From Ancylobacter sp. IITR112 (GTDB lineage Bacteria > Pseudomonadota > Alphaproteobacteria > Rhizobiales > Xanthobacteraceae): DNA of 64,000 nucleotides. Below are positions 31,433 through 42,873 of the stretch, in pieces. Numbering within the stretch: the first letter of the stretch is position 1; the number at the start of each line of letters is the position of its first letter. The position numbers and the translations under genes were made by a program. A model generated the notes under the pieces. It was not told the origin of the DNA and made no database searches. It saw only the letters and a list, made by a program, of their open reading frames with translations. The DNA is taken from positions 1,488,001 to 1,552,000 of the forward strand of contig NZ_JBGCUS010000001.1 of the NCBI RefSeq assembly GCF_041415945.1. The letters run 5' to 3'.

Positions 31433-33667
31433 ATGGGTGAGCCACCGATTCCGACCGATGATGGCACGATCGAGCCGATCGGGCTGAAGGCGGCGCTTGA
31501 AGAGCGCTACCTCGCCTATGCGTTGTCGACCATCATGCACCGCGCCCTGCCGGATGCGCGCGACGGGCTCAAGCCCGTGCACCGTCGCATTCTCTACGGC
31601 ATGCGCCTGTTGCGGCTCGACCCCGGCGGCGGTTTCCGCAAGAGCGCGAAGATCGTCGGCGACGTGATGGGCTCGTTCCACCCGCACGGCAACGCCGCGA
31701 TCTACGACGCCATGGTGCGGCTCGCCCAGGATTTCTCCCAGCGTTACCCGCTGGTCGACGGGCAGGGCAATTTCGGCAATATCGACGGCGATAACGCCGC
31801 CGCCGAGCGCTATACCGAGGCCCGCCTCACCGAAGTGGCGCGGCTGATCCTCGACGGCATCGACGAGGACGCGGTCGATTTCCGCCCGAACTATGACGGC
31901 ACGACGGAAGAGCCCGTCGTCATGCCGGGTGCCTTCCCCAATCTTTTGGCCAATGGCTCCACCGGGATCGCGGTCGGCATGGCGACCTCGATCCCGCCGC
32001 ACAACGCGGCCGAGCTGATCGACGCCAGCCTGCACTTGATCGACAACCCGAACGCCACCACCGACGACCTGCTGAAATTCGTCCAGGGCCCGGATTTTCC
32101 CACCGGTGGCGTCATCATCGAATCGCCGTCCTCCATGGCCGACGCCTACGCCACCGGGCGCGGCGGCTTCCGGCTGCGGGCGCGCTGGGAGAAGGAAGAG
32201 ACCGGGCGCGGCACCTATGTCGTCGTCGTCACCGAAATTCCCTATGGCGTGCCGAAATCGCGCCTGGTGGAGAAGATCGCCGACCTGCTGAACGAGAAGA
32301 AGCTGCCGCTTCTCGCCGATGTGCGCGACGAGAGCGCCGAGGATGTGCGCCTCGTGCTGGAGCCGCGCGCGCGACATGTCGACGCCGAGCTGCTGATGGA
32401 AAGCCTGTTCCGCGTCACCGAGCTGGAGACGCGCTTTCCGCTCAACATGAACGTGCTGGTCGGCGGGCAGGTGCCAAAGGTGGTGAGCCTCGTGGAGGCG
32501 CTGCGCGAATGGGTCGACCATCGCCGCGAGGTGCTGCTGCGCCGCTCCCGCCACCGCCTCGCGGAAATCGAGCACCGGCTGGAAGTGCTGGGCGGCTACC
32601 TCATCGCCTATCTCAATCTCGATGAGGTGATCCGCATCATCCGCGAGGAGGACGAGCCCAAGCCCGCGCTGATGGCGCGCTTCGCCCTCACCGATGTGCA
32701 GGCCGAAGCCATTCTCAACATGCGCCTGCGCAGCCTGCGCAAGCTTGAGGAATTCGAGATCCGCAAGGAGCATGACGCCCTGTCCAAGGAGAAGGACGGG
32801 CTGGAAAAGCTGCTCGCCTCGGAAGCGCGCCAGTGGAAGGCGGTTGCCGGCCAGTTGGCGGAGACCCGCAAGCGCTTCGCGCCTGACACCCCGCTCGGCC
32901 GCCGCCGCACCACCTTCGGCGAAGCCTCCGCGCACAAGGCCGACGCGGTGATCGAGGCGCTGGTGGAGCGCGAGCCGATTACCGTGGTGGTGTCGGAGAA
33001 GGGCTGGATCCGCGCGCTGAAGGGCCATGTGGCCGACTTGTCCGCGCTGGTCTTCAAGGGTGACGACCGGCTGAAGATCAGCTTCTTCACCGAGACGACA
33101 GCGAAGCTGCTGGTATTCGCCACCAATGGCCGCTTCTACACGCTCGACGCTTCGAAGCTGCCGGGCGGGCGCGGCCATGGCGAGCCGCTTCGTCTCTCCA
33201 TCGAGCTGGAGCAGGAGGCGGATATCCTCCACGTGCTGCCTTATGTCGGCGGGCGGCGCCTGCTGGTCGCGGCCAAGGAAGGGCGCGGCTTCCTCGTTTC
33301 CGAGGATGACTGCCTCGCCAATACCCGCAAGGGCAAGCAGGTGTTGGGCGTCGACGCGCAGGAGGCGGCCAAGGTCGTGGTGGCGACGGGCGACAGCGTC
33401 GCGGTCATCGGCGAGAACCGCAAGCTGCTGGTGTTCCCGCTCACCCAGATCCCGGAAATGACCCGTGGACGCGGTGTGCGGCTGCAGCGCTACAAGGACG
33501 GCGCGATGAGCGACGTCAAGGTGTTCGCCGGCGCCGAGGGGCTGACCTGGACCGACACATCCGGCCGCACCTGGACGGTGACGGACCTCACGGAATGGCG
33601 CGGCGAGCGCGCCGGCGCCGGCCGCCTGCCGCCCAAGGGCTTTCCGCGCAACAACAGGTTCGGCTGA
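31433..33667 (+). CDS. parC: DNA topoisomerase IV subunit A
   Basis: The 744-residue protein has the breakage-reunion domain with the catalytic Tyr127 in [11 protein letters not shown], preceded by [15 protein letters not shown]. The C-terminal half carries beta-pinwheel repeats ([32 protein letters not shown]). It decatenates chromosomes together with ParE, which is not in this window. It starts 57 bases after recO and ends at a hairpin shared with the convergent phoX-type gene. Confidence 0.95.
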   Translation: MGEPPIPTDDGTIEPIGLKAALEERYLAYALSTIMHRALPDARDGLKPVHRRILYGMRLLRLDPGGGFRKSAKIVGDVMGSFHPHGNAAIYDAMVRLAQDFSQRYPLVDGQGNFGNIDGDNAAAERYTEARLTEVARLILDGIDEDAVDFRPNYDGTTEEPVVMPGAFPNLLANGSTGIAVGMATSIPPHNAAELIDASLHLIDNPNATTDDLLKFVQGPDFPTGGVIIESPSSMADAYATGRGGFRLRARWEKEETGRGTYVVVVTEIPYGVPKSRLVEKIADLLNEKKLPLLADVRDESAEDVRLVLEPRARHVDAELLMESLFRVTELETRFPLNMNVLVGGQVPKVVSLVEALREWVDHRREVLLRRSRHRLAEIEHRLEVLGGYLIAYLNLDEVIRIIREEDEPKPALMARFALTDVQAEAILNMRLRSLRKLEEFEIRKEHDALSKEKDGLEKLLASEARQWKAVAGQLAETRKRFAPDTPLGRRRTTFGEASAHKADAVIEALVEREPITVVVSEKGWIRALKGHVADLSALVFKGDDRLKISFFTETTAKLLVFATNGRFYTLDASKLPGGRGHGEPLRLSIELEQEADILHVLPYVGGRRLLVAAKEGRGFLVSEDDCLANTRKGKQVLGVDAQEAAKVVVATGDSVAVIGENRKLLVFPLTQIPEMTRGRGVRLQRYKDGAMSDVKVFAGAEGLTWTDTSGRTWTVTDLTEWRGERAGAGRLPPKGFPRNNRFG

Positions 33668-33668
33668 G

Positions 33669-33700
33669 ACACACCCCCGGCCGTGGGCCGGGGGCGTGTT
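33669..33700. terminator. Hairpin between convergent parC and phoX-type genes
   Basis: ACACACCCCCGGCC (33669–33682) pairs with GGCCGGGGGCGTGT (33686–33699) with a single mismatch and a three-base loop. It lies 2 bases after the parC stop and 14 bases before the end of the opposite gene. The T-run is short. Confidence 0.65.
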
Positions 33701-33713
33701 CTGAGCGTTTACC

Positions 33714-35732
33714 TCAGCTGCCGATGACGCCGCCATCCTTCTTGGTGATGACGACCACGGCCGGTCGCACCGGCATGTCGTCCTTGAAGTCCGGCCAGCG
33801 GGTGGAGAGATCCTCGTAATAGGAAGGCCGGCCGAACGGCGCCCAGTCGGTGCCGCCATCGCCGGGGTGCTGCACGGCGACGAAGGCAGTGCGGTCGTCC
33901 GGGGTGAACAGCGGGCCGCACATCTCCGCGCCCACTGGCACGCGGAAGAACAGCTTGGAGGTCGCGCGCGCGCCACCTTCCGTGTCCACCGCCCAGAGGC
34001 CGTCGGTGCGGCCGGTGTCCTTCGGGTTGTTGCCATCGGTCGCGACCCAGAGCCGGCCGGCGGAATCGACCGCGCAATTATCCGGCATGCCGAACCATCC
34101 ATTGCGGGTGGTGTCGGTGGAGAAGGACGCGCCGACCGAAGCGACGGACGGATCGCCGCATTTCAGCAGCACTTCCCAGCGGCCCTTGGTGGCGGCGAAA
34201 TCGCCGTCAGCCTCGGCGATTTCGATGATATGACCGAAGGCGTTCTTGGCGCGGGGGTTCGCGGCGTCGACCTGCTCGTCCTTGCGGCGGGTGTTGTTGG
34301 TCAGCATCACATAGACCTTGCCGTTGACGCCGTCCGGCTGAACGTCTTCGGGTCGGTCCATCTTGGTGGCGCCGAGCAGGTCGGCGGCGCGGCGGATCTC
34401 GATCAGCACGTCCGCCTGGCTGGCGAAGCCGTTGGCGGCAGTCAGCGGGCCTTGGCCGAACACCAGCGGCATCCATTCCAGCGCGCCGTCGGCGTCGAAC
34501 TTGGCGACATAGAGCGTGCCGGAATCCAGCAGCTCCATATTGGCGGCGCGGTCATTCGGGTTGAACGTGCCGGCGGTGACGAATTTGTAGACATAGTCGA
34601 AGCGCTCATCATCGCCGAGATAGAACACGACGCGGCCGTCCTTGGCGACGATCGACTCGGCGCCCTCATGCTTGAAGCGGCCGAGCGCGGTGCGCTTCTT
34701 CGGCACCGAATTGGGGTCGTTCACATCGACTTCGACAATCCAGCCGAAGCGGTTCGGCTCGTTCGGCTCCTTGGCGAGGTCGAAGCGGGGGTAGATGTTG
34801 CCCCACTCATAGGCGCCCTCCGGCACGCCATAACGCTTGTAATTGGCGGCCTCCTTGTGTCCCTCGGGCAGCTTGCCGAGGAAGTAGCCGTGGAAATTCT
34901 CCTCGGCCATCACATAGGTGCCCCAGGGCGTGACGCCGCCGGCGCAATTGTTCAGCGTGCCAAGCACCTTGGTGCCGGTCGGGTCTTCCGCCGTCTTCAG
35001 CCGGTCGCTGCCGGCGGCCGGGCCGGTGATTTGCATGGGCGTCGTCGAGGTGATGCGGCGGTTGAGCGCGCCATCGCGTACCACCTGCCATTTGCCGTCC
35101 ACCTTCAGGATTTCGACAATGGTGCCGCCATGCGCGGCCATCTCGATGTCGACGCGGGCCTTGTCCGCCGGCGCCACCTTCAGCTTGCCATCAGTGACGC
35201 TGACAATGCCGGGGAACATCAGGTGCTCATTGGTATATTCGTGATTCACCACCAGCAGGCCATGCTCCGACGAGCCGCCCAGGGGGATGAAACCGACATA
35301 GTCGTTGTTGTAGCCGAATTGCCGGCGCTGGGCCTCGGCGGTCTGGTTCTTCGGGTCGAAGGCGGGGGAGTCGGGAAAGAGCGGGTCGCCCCAGCGCAGC
35401 AGCACCTCGGCGTCATAGCCTTCGGCGACATGATGGGTTTGATCGACGCCGGCCTCGACCTCGACGAAGCTGAAGGCCGAGCCATTGGCGGCGGCGCCAT
35501 CCGTGGCGGCCTGCGCCTTCTCGGCGGTCAGCAGGGCCGCCGGGCCGACGGTGGCGGCGATGGCGGAGACGGCGAGCGAGCCCTTCAAGAGCCCGCGACG
35601 GGAGAAGCGGAGCGAGATCAACTCGCCCATGGTCGGGTTGAGCGTCGGGTTGTTGCCAGCGCCGTCGGCCTCTTCGAGCAGGCTGGTGCGGAAGGGTGAT
35701 CCGTGTACGGGGTCGAGGGAGTTGTCGGTCAT
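33714..35732 (-). CDS. PhoX-family alkaline phosphatase
   Basis: The 672-residue protein has a twin-arginine signal (SRRGLLKGSLAVSAIAA, residues ~45–62) after a long N-terminal extension. The DUF839/PhoX fold is supported by GFIPLGGSSEHGLLVVNHEY, NNCAGGVTPWGTYVMAEENF and MPDNCAVDSAGRLWVATDG. PhoX enzymes are calcium- and iron-dependent phosphatases exported folded by Tat and used in phosphate scavenging. The ATG at 35732 is chosen because GGAG lies seven bases upstream. A half PHO-box-like CTGTCAT occurs at 35835–35841, too weak to call. Confidence 0.88.
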   Translation of the reverse strand: MTDNSLDPVHGSPFRTSLLEEADGAGNNPTLNPTMGELISLRFSRRGLLKGSLAVSAIAATVGPAALLTAEKAQAATDGAAANGSAFSFVEVEAGVDQTHHVAEGYDAEVLLRWGDPLFPDSPAFDPKNQTAEAQRRQFGYNNDYVGFIPLGGSSEHGLLVVNHEYTNEHLMFPGIVSVTDGKLKVAPADKARVDIEMAAHGGTIVEILKVDGKWQVVRDGALNRRITSTTPMQITGPAAGSDRLKTAEDPTGTKVLGTLNNCAGGVTPWGTYVMAEENFHGYFLGKLPEGHKEAANYKRYGVPEGAYEWGNIYPRFDLAKEPNEPNRFGWIVEVDVNDPNSVPKKRTALGRFKHEGAESIVAKDGRVVFYLGDDERFDYVYKFVTAGTFNPNDRAANMELLDSGTLYVAKFDADGALEWMPLVFGQGPLTAANGFASQADVLIEIRRAADLLGATKMDRPEDVQPDGVNGKVYVMLTNNTRRKDEQVDAANPRAKNAFGHIIEIAEADGDFAATKGRWEVLLKCGDPSVASVGASFSTDTTRNGWFGMPDNCAVDSAGRLWVATDGNNPKDTGRTDGLWAVDTEGGARATSKLFFRVPVGAEMCGPLFTPDDRTAFVAVQHPGDGGTDWAPFGRPSYYEDLSTRWPDFKDDMPVRPAVVVITKKDGGVIGS

Positions 35733-35857
35733 GGGGGGCTCCGGCAATCTGTCCCGCTCCGGGTTGGAAGCGTTCCAGACAGCTAGTCCCGCTGCGTCAC
35801 ATCCCGATGACGCCGGCGCCTCATCGGCATCATTCTGTCATATGACGGCCCGGTGAC

Positions 35858-36607
35858 CTACTCCTCCACCCGCAGCCAGCCCGCCGGCGCAAGCCGTTCC
35901 TGCGGCAGGAAGCGCCGCTTGTAGCTCATCTTGTCGGACCCCTCGACCCAGTAGCCGAGATAGACGAAAGGAAGTCTCATTTCCTTCGCCTTGGCGATGT
36001 GATCGAGGATCATGAAAGTGCCGAGCGAGCGGGCGGCCTCGTCCGGGTCATAGAAGGAATAGACCATGGACAGGCCATCGGCGAGCACATCGGTCAGCGC
36101 CACGCCATAGAGCGCGCCGTGGCCGCGCCCGCTGACCGCAGTGCCGGGCCCGTGGCGGCGATATTCGATCAGCCGGGTGCGGACATGGCTGTCCTCGACC
36201 ATCATGGCATAGTCCAGGACGGTCATATCGGCCATGCCGCCATCGGAGTGACGGCTGTCGAGATAGCCGCGAAACAGCGAATATTGCTCAGCGGTCGGTA
36301 TGGCGGCGCGGATATCGCCAACAAGATCGGCATTGGCCTGCCGCACCCGTCGGAAGCTGCGGGTCTCGCGGAAATCGTCCACGCAGACCCGCACAGAAAC
36401 GCAGGCGCGGCATTGCTCGCAGGCCGGACGATAGGCAATCGACTGGCTGCGGCGGAACCCGCCATGGGTCAGCACATCGTTCAACTGCGTGGCGCGCTCA
36501 CCCACCAGATGCGTAAAGACCTTCCGCTCCGACCGGCCCGGCAGATAGGGGCAGGGCGAGGGTGCGGTCAGGTAGAACTGCGGTGTGTCGCGCGAATGTT
36601 CGGTCAC
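35858..36607 (-). CDS. bpt: Aspartate/glutamate leucyltransferase
   Basis: The 249-residue protein matches the bacterial ATE1-like leucyl-transferases that mark proteins with N-terminal Asp or Glu for ClpS/ClpAP degradation. Visible features are [20 protein letters not shown], the cysteine cluster [15 protein letters not shown], and [20 protein letters not shown]. The GTG at 36607 gives the family N terminus ([12 protein letters not shown]). A TTG at 36634 is in frame but adds atypical residues. It is the last gene of the leftward run that begins at hemB. Confidence 0.9.
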   Translation of the reverse strand: MTEHSRDTPQFYLTAPSPCPYLPGRSERKVFTHLVGERATQLNDVLTHGGFRRSQSIAYRPACEQCRACVSVRVCVDDFRETRSFRRVRQANADLVGDIRAAIPTAEQYSLFRGYLDSRHSDGGMADMTVLDYAMMVEDSHVRTRLIEYRRHGPGTAVSGRGHGALYGVALTDVLADGLSMVYSFYDPDEAARSLGTFMILDHIAKAKEMRLPFVYLGYWVEGSDKMSYKRRFLPQERLAPAGWLRVEE

Positions 36608-36689
36608 GGCTGGTTCACATTGCGTGGGCGTCAAGGATCGCGCGGCGCGGGCGCGACGTCAAAGCCTGCCGCCGCCAAAATCGTCGGGA

Positions 36690-37205
36690 TCAGCGATAAC
36701 CGCGCAACTCGCCGGCCCGCTCGTCATTATTGGTGACGACGGTGCCGATGATGAAGTCGTGCACCAGCCGCTTGCGCCGGTTGAGCAGGCCGACAATCGT
36801 CACGAAGGGCGTGAACACGCTGACCGACACCCAGAACAGCACGAGGCTGACGACCGCGAGCATCGGCGTCATCGGAGCGCCGTGCCACAGCCGCATCTCG
36901 ATGCCCATGGCCCTCATGCCGATGGTGGCCGAGCGCGGCCCGCCAAGGGTGAGGCCGACATAGACAAGGGCCCACACGACGTAGCCTGGCCCCAGCAGGC
37001 TGAACAGGAACCAGCCAATGCCGAACGTCAGGAAGCCAAAGATGAAGATCAGCAGCGCCGCCATGCCGACCGGCACGCAGATCAGCACCGTGTCGATAAT
37101 GAAGGCAATGAAGCGACGGAACAGCACGCCGCGGAAATACTCGGGTTCGACGAGCGGATCGAAGGCATAGGGCCGCACCGCCCCGTCATCGCTGGTGTCG
37201 AACAT
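36690..37205 (-). CDS. RDD family membrane protein
   Basis: The 171-residue protein has the RDD pattern: FRRFIAFIIDTVLICVPVG as first helix (Arg and Asp in the membrane), a second pair of helices (LLIFIFGFLTFGIGWFLF) and a final segment LLNRRKRLVHDFIIGTVV. The family's role is unsettled, with ion transport suggested in some members. The ATG at 37205 has GGGAGGA upstream. It lies between ilvA and bpt in the same orientation. Confidence 0.88.
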   Translation of the reverse strand: MFDTSDDGAVRPYAFDPLVEPEYFRGVLFRRFIAFIIDTVLICVPVGMAALLIFIFGFLTFGIGWFLFSLLGPGYVVWALVYVGLTLGGPRSATIGMRAMGIEMRLWHGAPMTPMLAVVSLVLFWVSVSVFTPFVTIVGLLNRRKRLVHDFIIGTVVTNNDERAGELRGYR

Positions 37206-37275
37206 GCCGGTTTCCTCCCGGAGCGTCAGGTGGGGGCCGTTTGCGCTGCCGGCAAGGGCACCGCGCCGCTCGCGG

Positions 37276-38502
37276 TCAGCTGGCGGACTGCCAGTCGACC
37301 CGCACCACGTCCATGCCATTCTCGATCAGCGCGCGGTAGACCTCGTCGGCATGGGTGCGGTCGCGGGTTTCGACGGTAACGTCGAGACGCGCGCCCTTGG
37401 CATGAACGTCGAGGAAATGCCGCTTGTGTTCCACTTCGAGAATGTTCGCCCCGAGGCCACCCAGCAGGCTGGCGATGATGCCGAGTTCACCCGGACGGTC
37501 GAGCATTGAGAAGCGGAAGGAGACGATCCGTTCCTCCCGCTCCAGCTCGCGCATCATGATCGAGGCCACAATACGCGGGTCGATATTGCCGCCCGAGACG
37601 ACCAGCCCGACCTTGCGGCCGCGATAGCGGTCGGGGTCGGCCAACAGCGCAGCGAGGCCGGCCGCGCCGGCACCCTCGGCGAGCGTCTTCTGCTGGGTCA
37701 GGAACAGGTTCACCGCACGCTCAATGGTCGGCTCGCCCACCAGCACGACGTCGGACACCAGCGCCGAGACAAGCTCGCGCGTCAGCGTGCCTGCCTGCTT
37801 CACCGCGATTCCTTCCGCGAGCGTCGCGCCTTCGCAGGGCAGCGACTGCTGGTGCAGCGCGTTCCACATCGAGGGGTAGAGCCGGGTCTCGACGCCGACG
37901 ATCTCGATGTCCGGCCGCATGTCGCGCGCGGCGACCGCCATGCCGGAAATCATGCCGCCGCCGCCCACCGGGACGAGCAGCGAATCGAGATCAGGCGCGT
38001 CCTCCAGCATCTCGGCGGCGATCGAGCCCTGGCCGGCGATCACATGTCGGTCATCATAGGGGTGGACCCAGACTAGATGCTCGTTATGGGCGATGCGGTC
38101 GGCCTCCTCGGAGGCATCGCCGACCGATTCGCCGTGCAGCACCACCCGCGCGCCATGCGCCTCGGTGGCCGCCACTTTCACGATGGGCGTGTGCTTGGGC
38201 ATCACGATGGTGGCGCGGATGCCGAGCCGGGCGGCGTGATAGGCCACCGCCTGCGCGTGATTGCCGGCCGACATGGCGACGACACCGGCGGCGCGTTCCT
38301 GCGGCGACAGGCTGGAGAGCTTGGTCAGTGCGCCGCGCTCCTTGAAGCTCGCCGTGACCTGCAGATTCTCGTATTTCACATAGACATGCGCGCCCGTAAT
38401 CGCCGAAAGGCGCGGCGCCGGCAGGGTAGGCGTGCGCAGCACCGCGCCATCCAGCAGCTTGCGTGCGGAGGCGACATCGGCGGGGGTTACGGGCAAGGTC
38501 AT
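37276..38502 (-). CDS. ilvA: Threonine ammonia-lyase
   Basis: The 408-residue protein is a fold-type II PLP enzyme that converts threonine to 2-oxobutanoate and ammonia. The PLP lysine lies in VTASFKERGALTK, and the glycine loop is VPVGGGGMISG. One C-terminal ACT domain (SFRFSMLDRPGELGIIAS) suggests the shorter regulated form rather than the double-ACT biosynthetic enzyme. The ATG at 38502 lies eight bases after the permease gene stop, suggesting co-transcription. Whether it feeds isoleucine synthesis or threonine breakdown cannot be decided here. Confidence 0.9.
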   Translation of the reverse strand: MTLPVTPADVASARKLLDGAVLRTPTLPAPRLSAITGAHVYVKYENLQVTASFKERGALTKLSSLSPQERAAGVVAMSAGNHAQAVAYHAARLGIRATIVMPKHTPIVKVAATEAHGARVVLHGESVGDASEEADRIAHNEHLVWVHPYDDRHVIAGQGSIAAEMLEDAPDLDSLLVPVGGGGMISGMAVAARDMRPDIEIVGVETRLYPSMWNALHQQSLPCEGATLAEGIAVKQAGTLTRELVSALVSDVVLVGEPTIERAVNLFLTQQKTLAEGAGAAGLAALLADPDRYRGRKVGLVVSGGNIDPRIVASIMMRELEREERIVSFRFSMLDRPGELGIIASLLGGLGANILEVEHKRHFLDVHAKGARLDVTVETRDRTHADEVYRALIENGMDVVRVDWQSAS

Positions 38503-38510
38503 GGAACCAC

Positions 38511-39854
38511 TCAGAATTCTCGCGGCGACGCGGCCGCACGCTGGAGGAGCCCTCCCGGCCGCAGAAGAAGAACGGCCGCCAGAAGGGAGTAGATCACCAC
38601 GTCGCGATACGCGATATCGAAGGCGGACGACCACACGATTTCGACGCCGGCGACGATGACCGCGCCAATAAGCGCGCCCGGCACCGAGCCAATGCCGCCA
38701 ATAATAGCCGAAATCAAGGCTTTGAGCGTCATTGACATCCCGTCGCCGGGTGTAATCGTTCCATAGGCCACGACCATGGCCACTCCCGCAAGCCCGGCGC
38801 AGCCTCCGGCCAGCGCGAAAGTCGCACCGATCAACCGGGGAACGCGGACGCCGACCAGCGCCGCCATCAGCGGGTCATCGGCATAGGCGCGCCAGTTGCG
38901 GCCGTAGTCGGTGAAGCGGATCAGGCCGATGAGGAGCGAGATGCCGCTCAGCGTCAGGCCGGCGGCAAGCAATTGCGCCGGGGTGACGGTGGCGATGAAG
39001 CCCGTCTGGCCGGCGACGAAGATCGGCCGGTTGAACAGCGCCGGCAGCCAGTTCTCCCGCGAGGCGGCGGTGAGGCGGAACAGTTCCGTCAGCACGATGG
39101 CGAGCGCCAGCGTCGCGATCAGCACCGGCTGCGGCGAGCGGGCGCGGGCGAGGATCGGCATCATCACGCCGCGACCGATCACCCAGCTCAACAGCGCCGC
39201 GCCCGCGATGCCGGCGATCAACGCCGTGGTCAGTCCCGCCGGGTCTATCCGCCCGAGCGCGCCGGCAAGGCTGAAGGCGACCAGCATATAGACGCCGCCG
39301 GCGACGGCGATTTCGCCGAAAGCGAGGTTGATCCGGCCGAAAAGCCCGTAAATCAAGGCGAAACTGGCGGCGATGAGCCCGTAGACACCCATCAACACCA
39401 GCCCGCCCAGCCCCTGCTGCAGCCAATAGGCGCCCTGCGGCCCCAGGCGCAGAAGCGGTTTTCTTCCCGTATCGGCCCGGCTGTCCTCCAGCCCCCAGCG
39501 CTTGAGAATGTAGAGCTTCACCTCGCCGAGGGGCCGGCCATCGGCGACCAGCCCCACCAGATCGAAACGGGCGGCGCCGGTGCGGGCGGCGAACTGGCAG
39601 ACCAGTTGATGCGCGGCGCTGCCGAGCGCGGAGCGGGTGCGGTAGCTGTAGCGGAGAGCGGCGGGGTCGCGGGCGAGCGGCGCGAGCTGGGTTTCGGTGA
39701 TCTCGGTGCCGTCCTCGTGCAGCGCCTCAGCAGCGGCGCGGCACAGCCGCGCCTGGTCGGAATCGACGACCGAACCGCAGCCAGTGAGGAGGAGTGTCAG
39801 GCCGATCAGTGCAGTGAGAACGAGGCGATGGCCGAGGCGCGCGGCGCCGGTCAT
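38511..39854 (-). CDS. LIV-type ABC permease with lipoprotein-like N-terminal extension
   Basis: The 447-residue protein has two parts. Residues 1–26 form a signal with lipobox LLTGC (Cys26), and residues ~27–130 are a periplasmic-type domain with two more cysteines. Residues ~145–440 match a branched-chain amino-acid/urea permease (LivH/UrtB): YGLIAASFALIYGLFGRINL, AYADDPLMAALVGV, and ALISAIIGGIGSVPGALIGA. UrtB proteins also carry an N-terminal periplasmic extension, so it may be UrtB-like. No ATPase, second permease or binding protein gene is adjacent. It lies between hemB and ilvA in one leftward run. Confidence 0.8.
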   Translation of the reverse strand: MTGAARLGHRLVLTALIGLTLLLTGCGSVVDSDQARLCRAAAEALHEDGTEITETQLAPLARDPAALRYSYRTRSALGSAAHQLVCQFAARTGAARFDLVGLVADGRPLGEVKLYILKRWGLEDSRADTGRKPLLRLGPQGAYWLQQGLGGLVLMGVYGLIAASFALIYGLFGRINLAFGEIAVAGGVYMLVAFSLAGALGRIDPAGLTTALIAGIAGAALLSWVIGRGVMMPILARARSPQPVLIATLALAIVLTELFRLTAASRENWLPALFNRPIFVAGQTGFIATVTPAQLLAAGLTLSGISLLIGLIRFTDYGRNWRAYADDPLMAALVGVRVPRLIGATFALAGGCAGLAGVAMVVAYGTITPGDGMSMTLKALISAIIGGIGSVPGALIGAVIVAGVEIVWSSAFDIAYRDVVIYSLLAAVLLLRPGGLLQRAAASPREF

Positions 39855-39874
39855 GGGAACGCGCCCCGCCGCCG

Positions 39875-41143
<1,269 letters not shown>

Positions 41144-41219
41144 TCATCGGCCTTGCGGCTTTGCCGGCAACGTGGAAAGCCCTAAGTGGCAGGCGAGACA
41201 GCGGCAAGGCAGGAGCCAC

Positions 41220-42281
41220 GTGACTACCGATATCGGCATCAGCTTCGAGCAGCGGGGCACGCTCGGCCTCGTGACGCTCGACCGTCCCCGGGCGCTGAAC
41301 GCGCTCGACCATCCCATGGTGCGCGCCATGGACGCGACGCTGCGCCGCTGGATCGACGACCCGTCCATCGCCCATGTCGTGCTGCGCTCCGCGCATGAAC
41401 GCGCCTTCTGCGTCGGCGGCGATGTGCGCGCCATGGCCGAACTCGGCCGCACCGGGCGTAAGGAGGAGGCGCGGCAATACTGGCGCGACGAATACGCGCT
41501 CGACTATCTCATCGCCAGCTACCCCAAGCCCTTCGCCTCGCTGGTCGACGGCCTGTGCTTCGGCGGCGGCTTCGGCCTGAGCGGGCATGGGCGCTACCGC
41601 GTGGCCGGGGAAACTCTCGGCTTCGCCATGCCGGAAGTGGCCATCGGCCTGTTCCCCGATGTCGGCGGCACCTTCGTGCTGCCGCGCCTGCCGGGCTGGA
41701 GCGGCACCTGGCTCGCCATGACCGGGGCGCGCATCGGCATGTCGGACGCGGTGGCGCTCGGCCTCTACACCCATCACATCCCCGTTGCCCGCTGGCCCGA
41801 TTTGCTCGCCGTGCTAGCTGCGGGCGAGCCGATGGAGGCGGCGCTCACCCGCCATGCCGCCCGCCCGCCGGCGCCGGCCCTCGCCAGCCTCTACCCGCAT
41901 ATCGACCGCATCTTTGCCGGCGGCTCGGTGGCGGCGATCGTGGTGGCGCTGGAAAAGGTGGGGGAAGGCGAGGGCGAGGCGGCGGACTTCGCCCGCCTGC
42001 AGCTTGAGACGCTGCGCCGCGCCTCGCCGACCAGCGTGCACATCGCCTTCCAGCAGATGCAGCGCGGGCTCGGCCTCGACCTTGCCGGCTGCCTGTCGCT
42101 GGAATTCCGGCTGGTGACGCGGCTTCTGGACCAGAGCGACTTCTTCGAGGGGGTGCGCGCCGTGCTGGTCGACAAGGACCAGAAGCCGATCTGGCGTCCC
42201 GGCCGGCTGGAGGAGGTCGACCCCGCCGCCATCGCCGCGCTGTTCGAGACGCCGCTCGACGACGAATTGCTGCTTGCCTGA
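41220..42281 (+). CDS. 3-hydroxyisobutyryl-CoA hydrolase, crotonase fold
   Basis: The 353-residue protein has the crotonase fold (GLVTLDRPRALNALDHPM, FCVGGDVRAMAEL, GGGFGLSGHGRYRV, EVAIGLFPDVGGTFVLPRLP) with the long C-terminal half (TSVHIAFQQMQRGL, DFFEGVRAVLVDKDQKP) of the HIBCH/ECH_2 subgroup. It is expected to hydrolyse 3-hydroxyisobutyryl-CoA in valine breakdown rather than hydrate enoyl-CoA. AGGAG seven bases before the GTG at 41220 sets the start. The DUF6163-like gene follows at 25 bases. Confidence 0.88.
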   Translation: MTTDIGISFEQRGTLGLVTLDRPRALNALDHPMVRAMDATLRRWIDDPSIAHVVLRSAHERAFCVGGDVRAMAELGRTGRKEEARQYWRDEYALDYLIASYPKPFASLVDGLCFGGGFGLSGHGRYRVAGETLGFAMPEVAIGLFPDVGGTFVLPRLPGWSGTWLAMTGARIGMSDAVALGLYTHHIPVARWPDLLAVLAAGEPMEAALTRHAARPPAPALASLYPHIDRIFAGGSVAAIVVALEKVGEGEGEAADFARLQLETLRRASPTSVHIAFQQMQRGLGLDLAGCLSLEFRLVTRLLDQSDFFEGVRAVLVDKDQKPIWRPGRLEEVDPAAIAALFETPLDDELLLA

Positions 42282-42306
42282 GCGCGATTTGGAGTATGGA
42301 AGCGCC

Positions 42307-42738
42307 ATGAGCTCGCCCTACGACCCCATCGACGCCACGCTCGGCCTGGCCGGCACCCACATGCCGCTCTGGCAGTCGCGCGTGATCATCTATCTGCGCT
42401 GCCTCGCCGGTTTCCTCATGGTGAAGACCGTCTATAGCTGGACGCTGATCTGCGGCGTGTGGGACGGCGACATGAGCCGGTTCGAGATGATTTCGCTCGC
42501 GGCGAAATCGGCGGTGATCTGGGCCGCGATCATGAATCCCGTCGCTGCCGTCGGCCTCTGGCTCGGCGCCTCCTGGGGCGTGGTGCTGTGGCTGGTGACG
42601 GCCATGGTGCAGATTCTCATCAACGCTTCGGCACCGGAGGGCGTCGGCCGGCTGATGTTCGTCGCCGCGCTGGAGACGGTGCTGGTCGCCGGCTACGCCT
42701 TCCTGACCTACAAGGCCGCGCGCGAGAGCGAACGCTGA
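42307..42738 (+). CDS. DUF6163-like membrane protein
   Basis: The 143-residue protein has four hydrophobic segments (IYLRCLAGFLMVKTVY, ISLAAKSAVIWAAIM, AAVGLWLGASWGVVLWL, FVAALETVLVAGYAFLTY). As I recall, the DUF6163 family is restricted to Hyphomicrobiales and is typically next to ldtR, as here. Function is unknown, and a cell-envelope role is plausible from the neighbour. GGAAGC precedes the ATG at 42307. Confidence 0.75.
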   Translation: MSSPYDPIDATLGLAGTHMPLWQSRVIIYLRCLAGFLMVKTVYSWTLICGVWDGDMSRFEMISLAAKSAVIWAAIMNPVAAVGLWLGASWGVVLWLVTAMVQILINASAPEGVGRLMFVAALETVLVAGYAFLTYKAARESER

Positions 42739-42873
42739 CGCTTCACCATCTGTTAACCCCCGGTGGTGACGAAGGATTCAGCCTGTCGCTTAAACCGATC
42801 TTAGCTCCGCCCGCCGAAGACTTGGCCTCTCACGAGAGGGATCAATCCCCAGAGCGAGACAGGGGTACGGGCC

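Noticed and set aside
31421..34102. Long leftward open frame opposite parC
   Set aside because: It runs across parC and into the convergent phosphatase gene, is low-complexity, and is explained by GC-rich third positions.
35820..35860. PHO-box upstream of the PhoX-type gene
   Set aside because: Only one CTGTCAT half-site is present (35835–35841) and no second copy lies at the 11-base spacing expected for PhoB binding.
42739..42873. Extra short gene between the DUF6163-like gene and ldtR
   Set aside because: Open frames in the gap only extend neighbouring genes or lack a ribosome-binding site; it is probably the ldtR promoter region.
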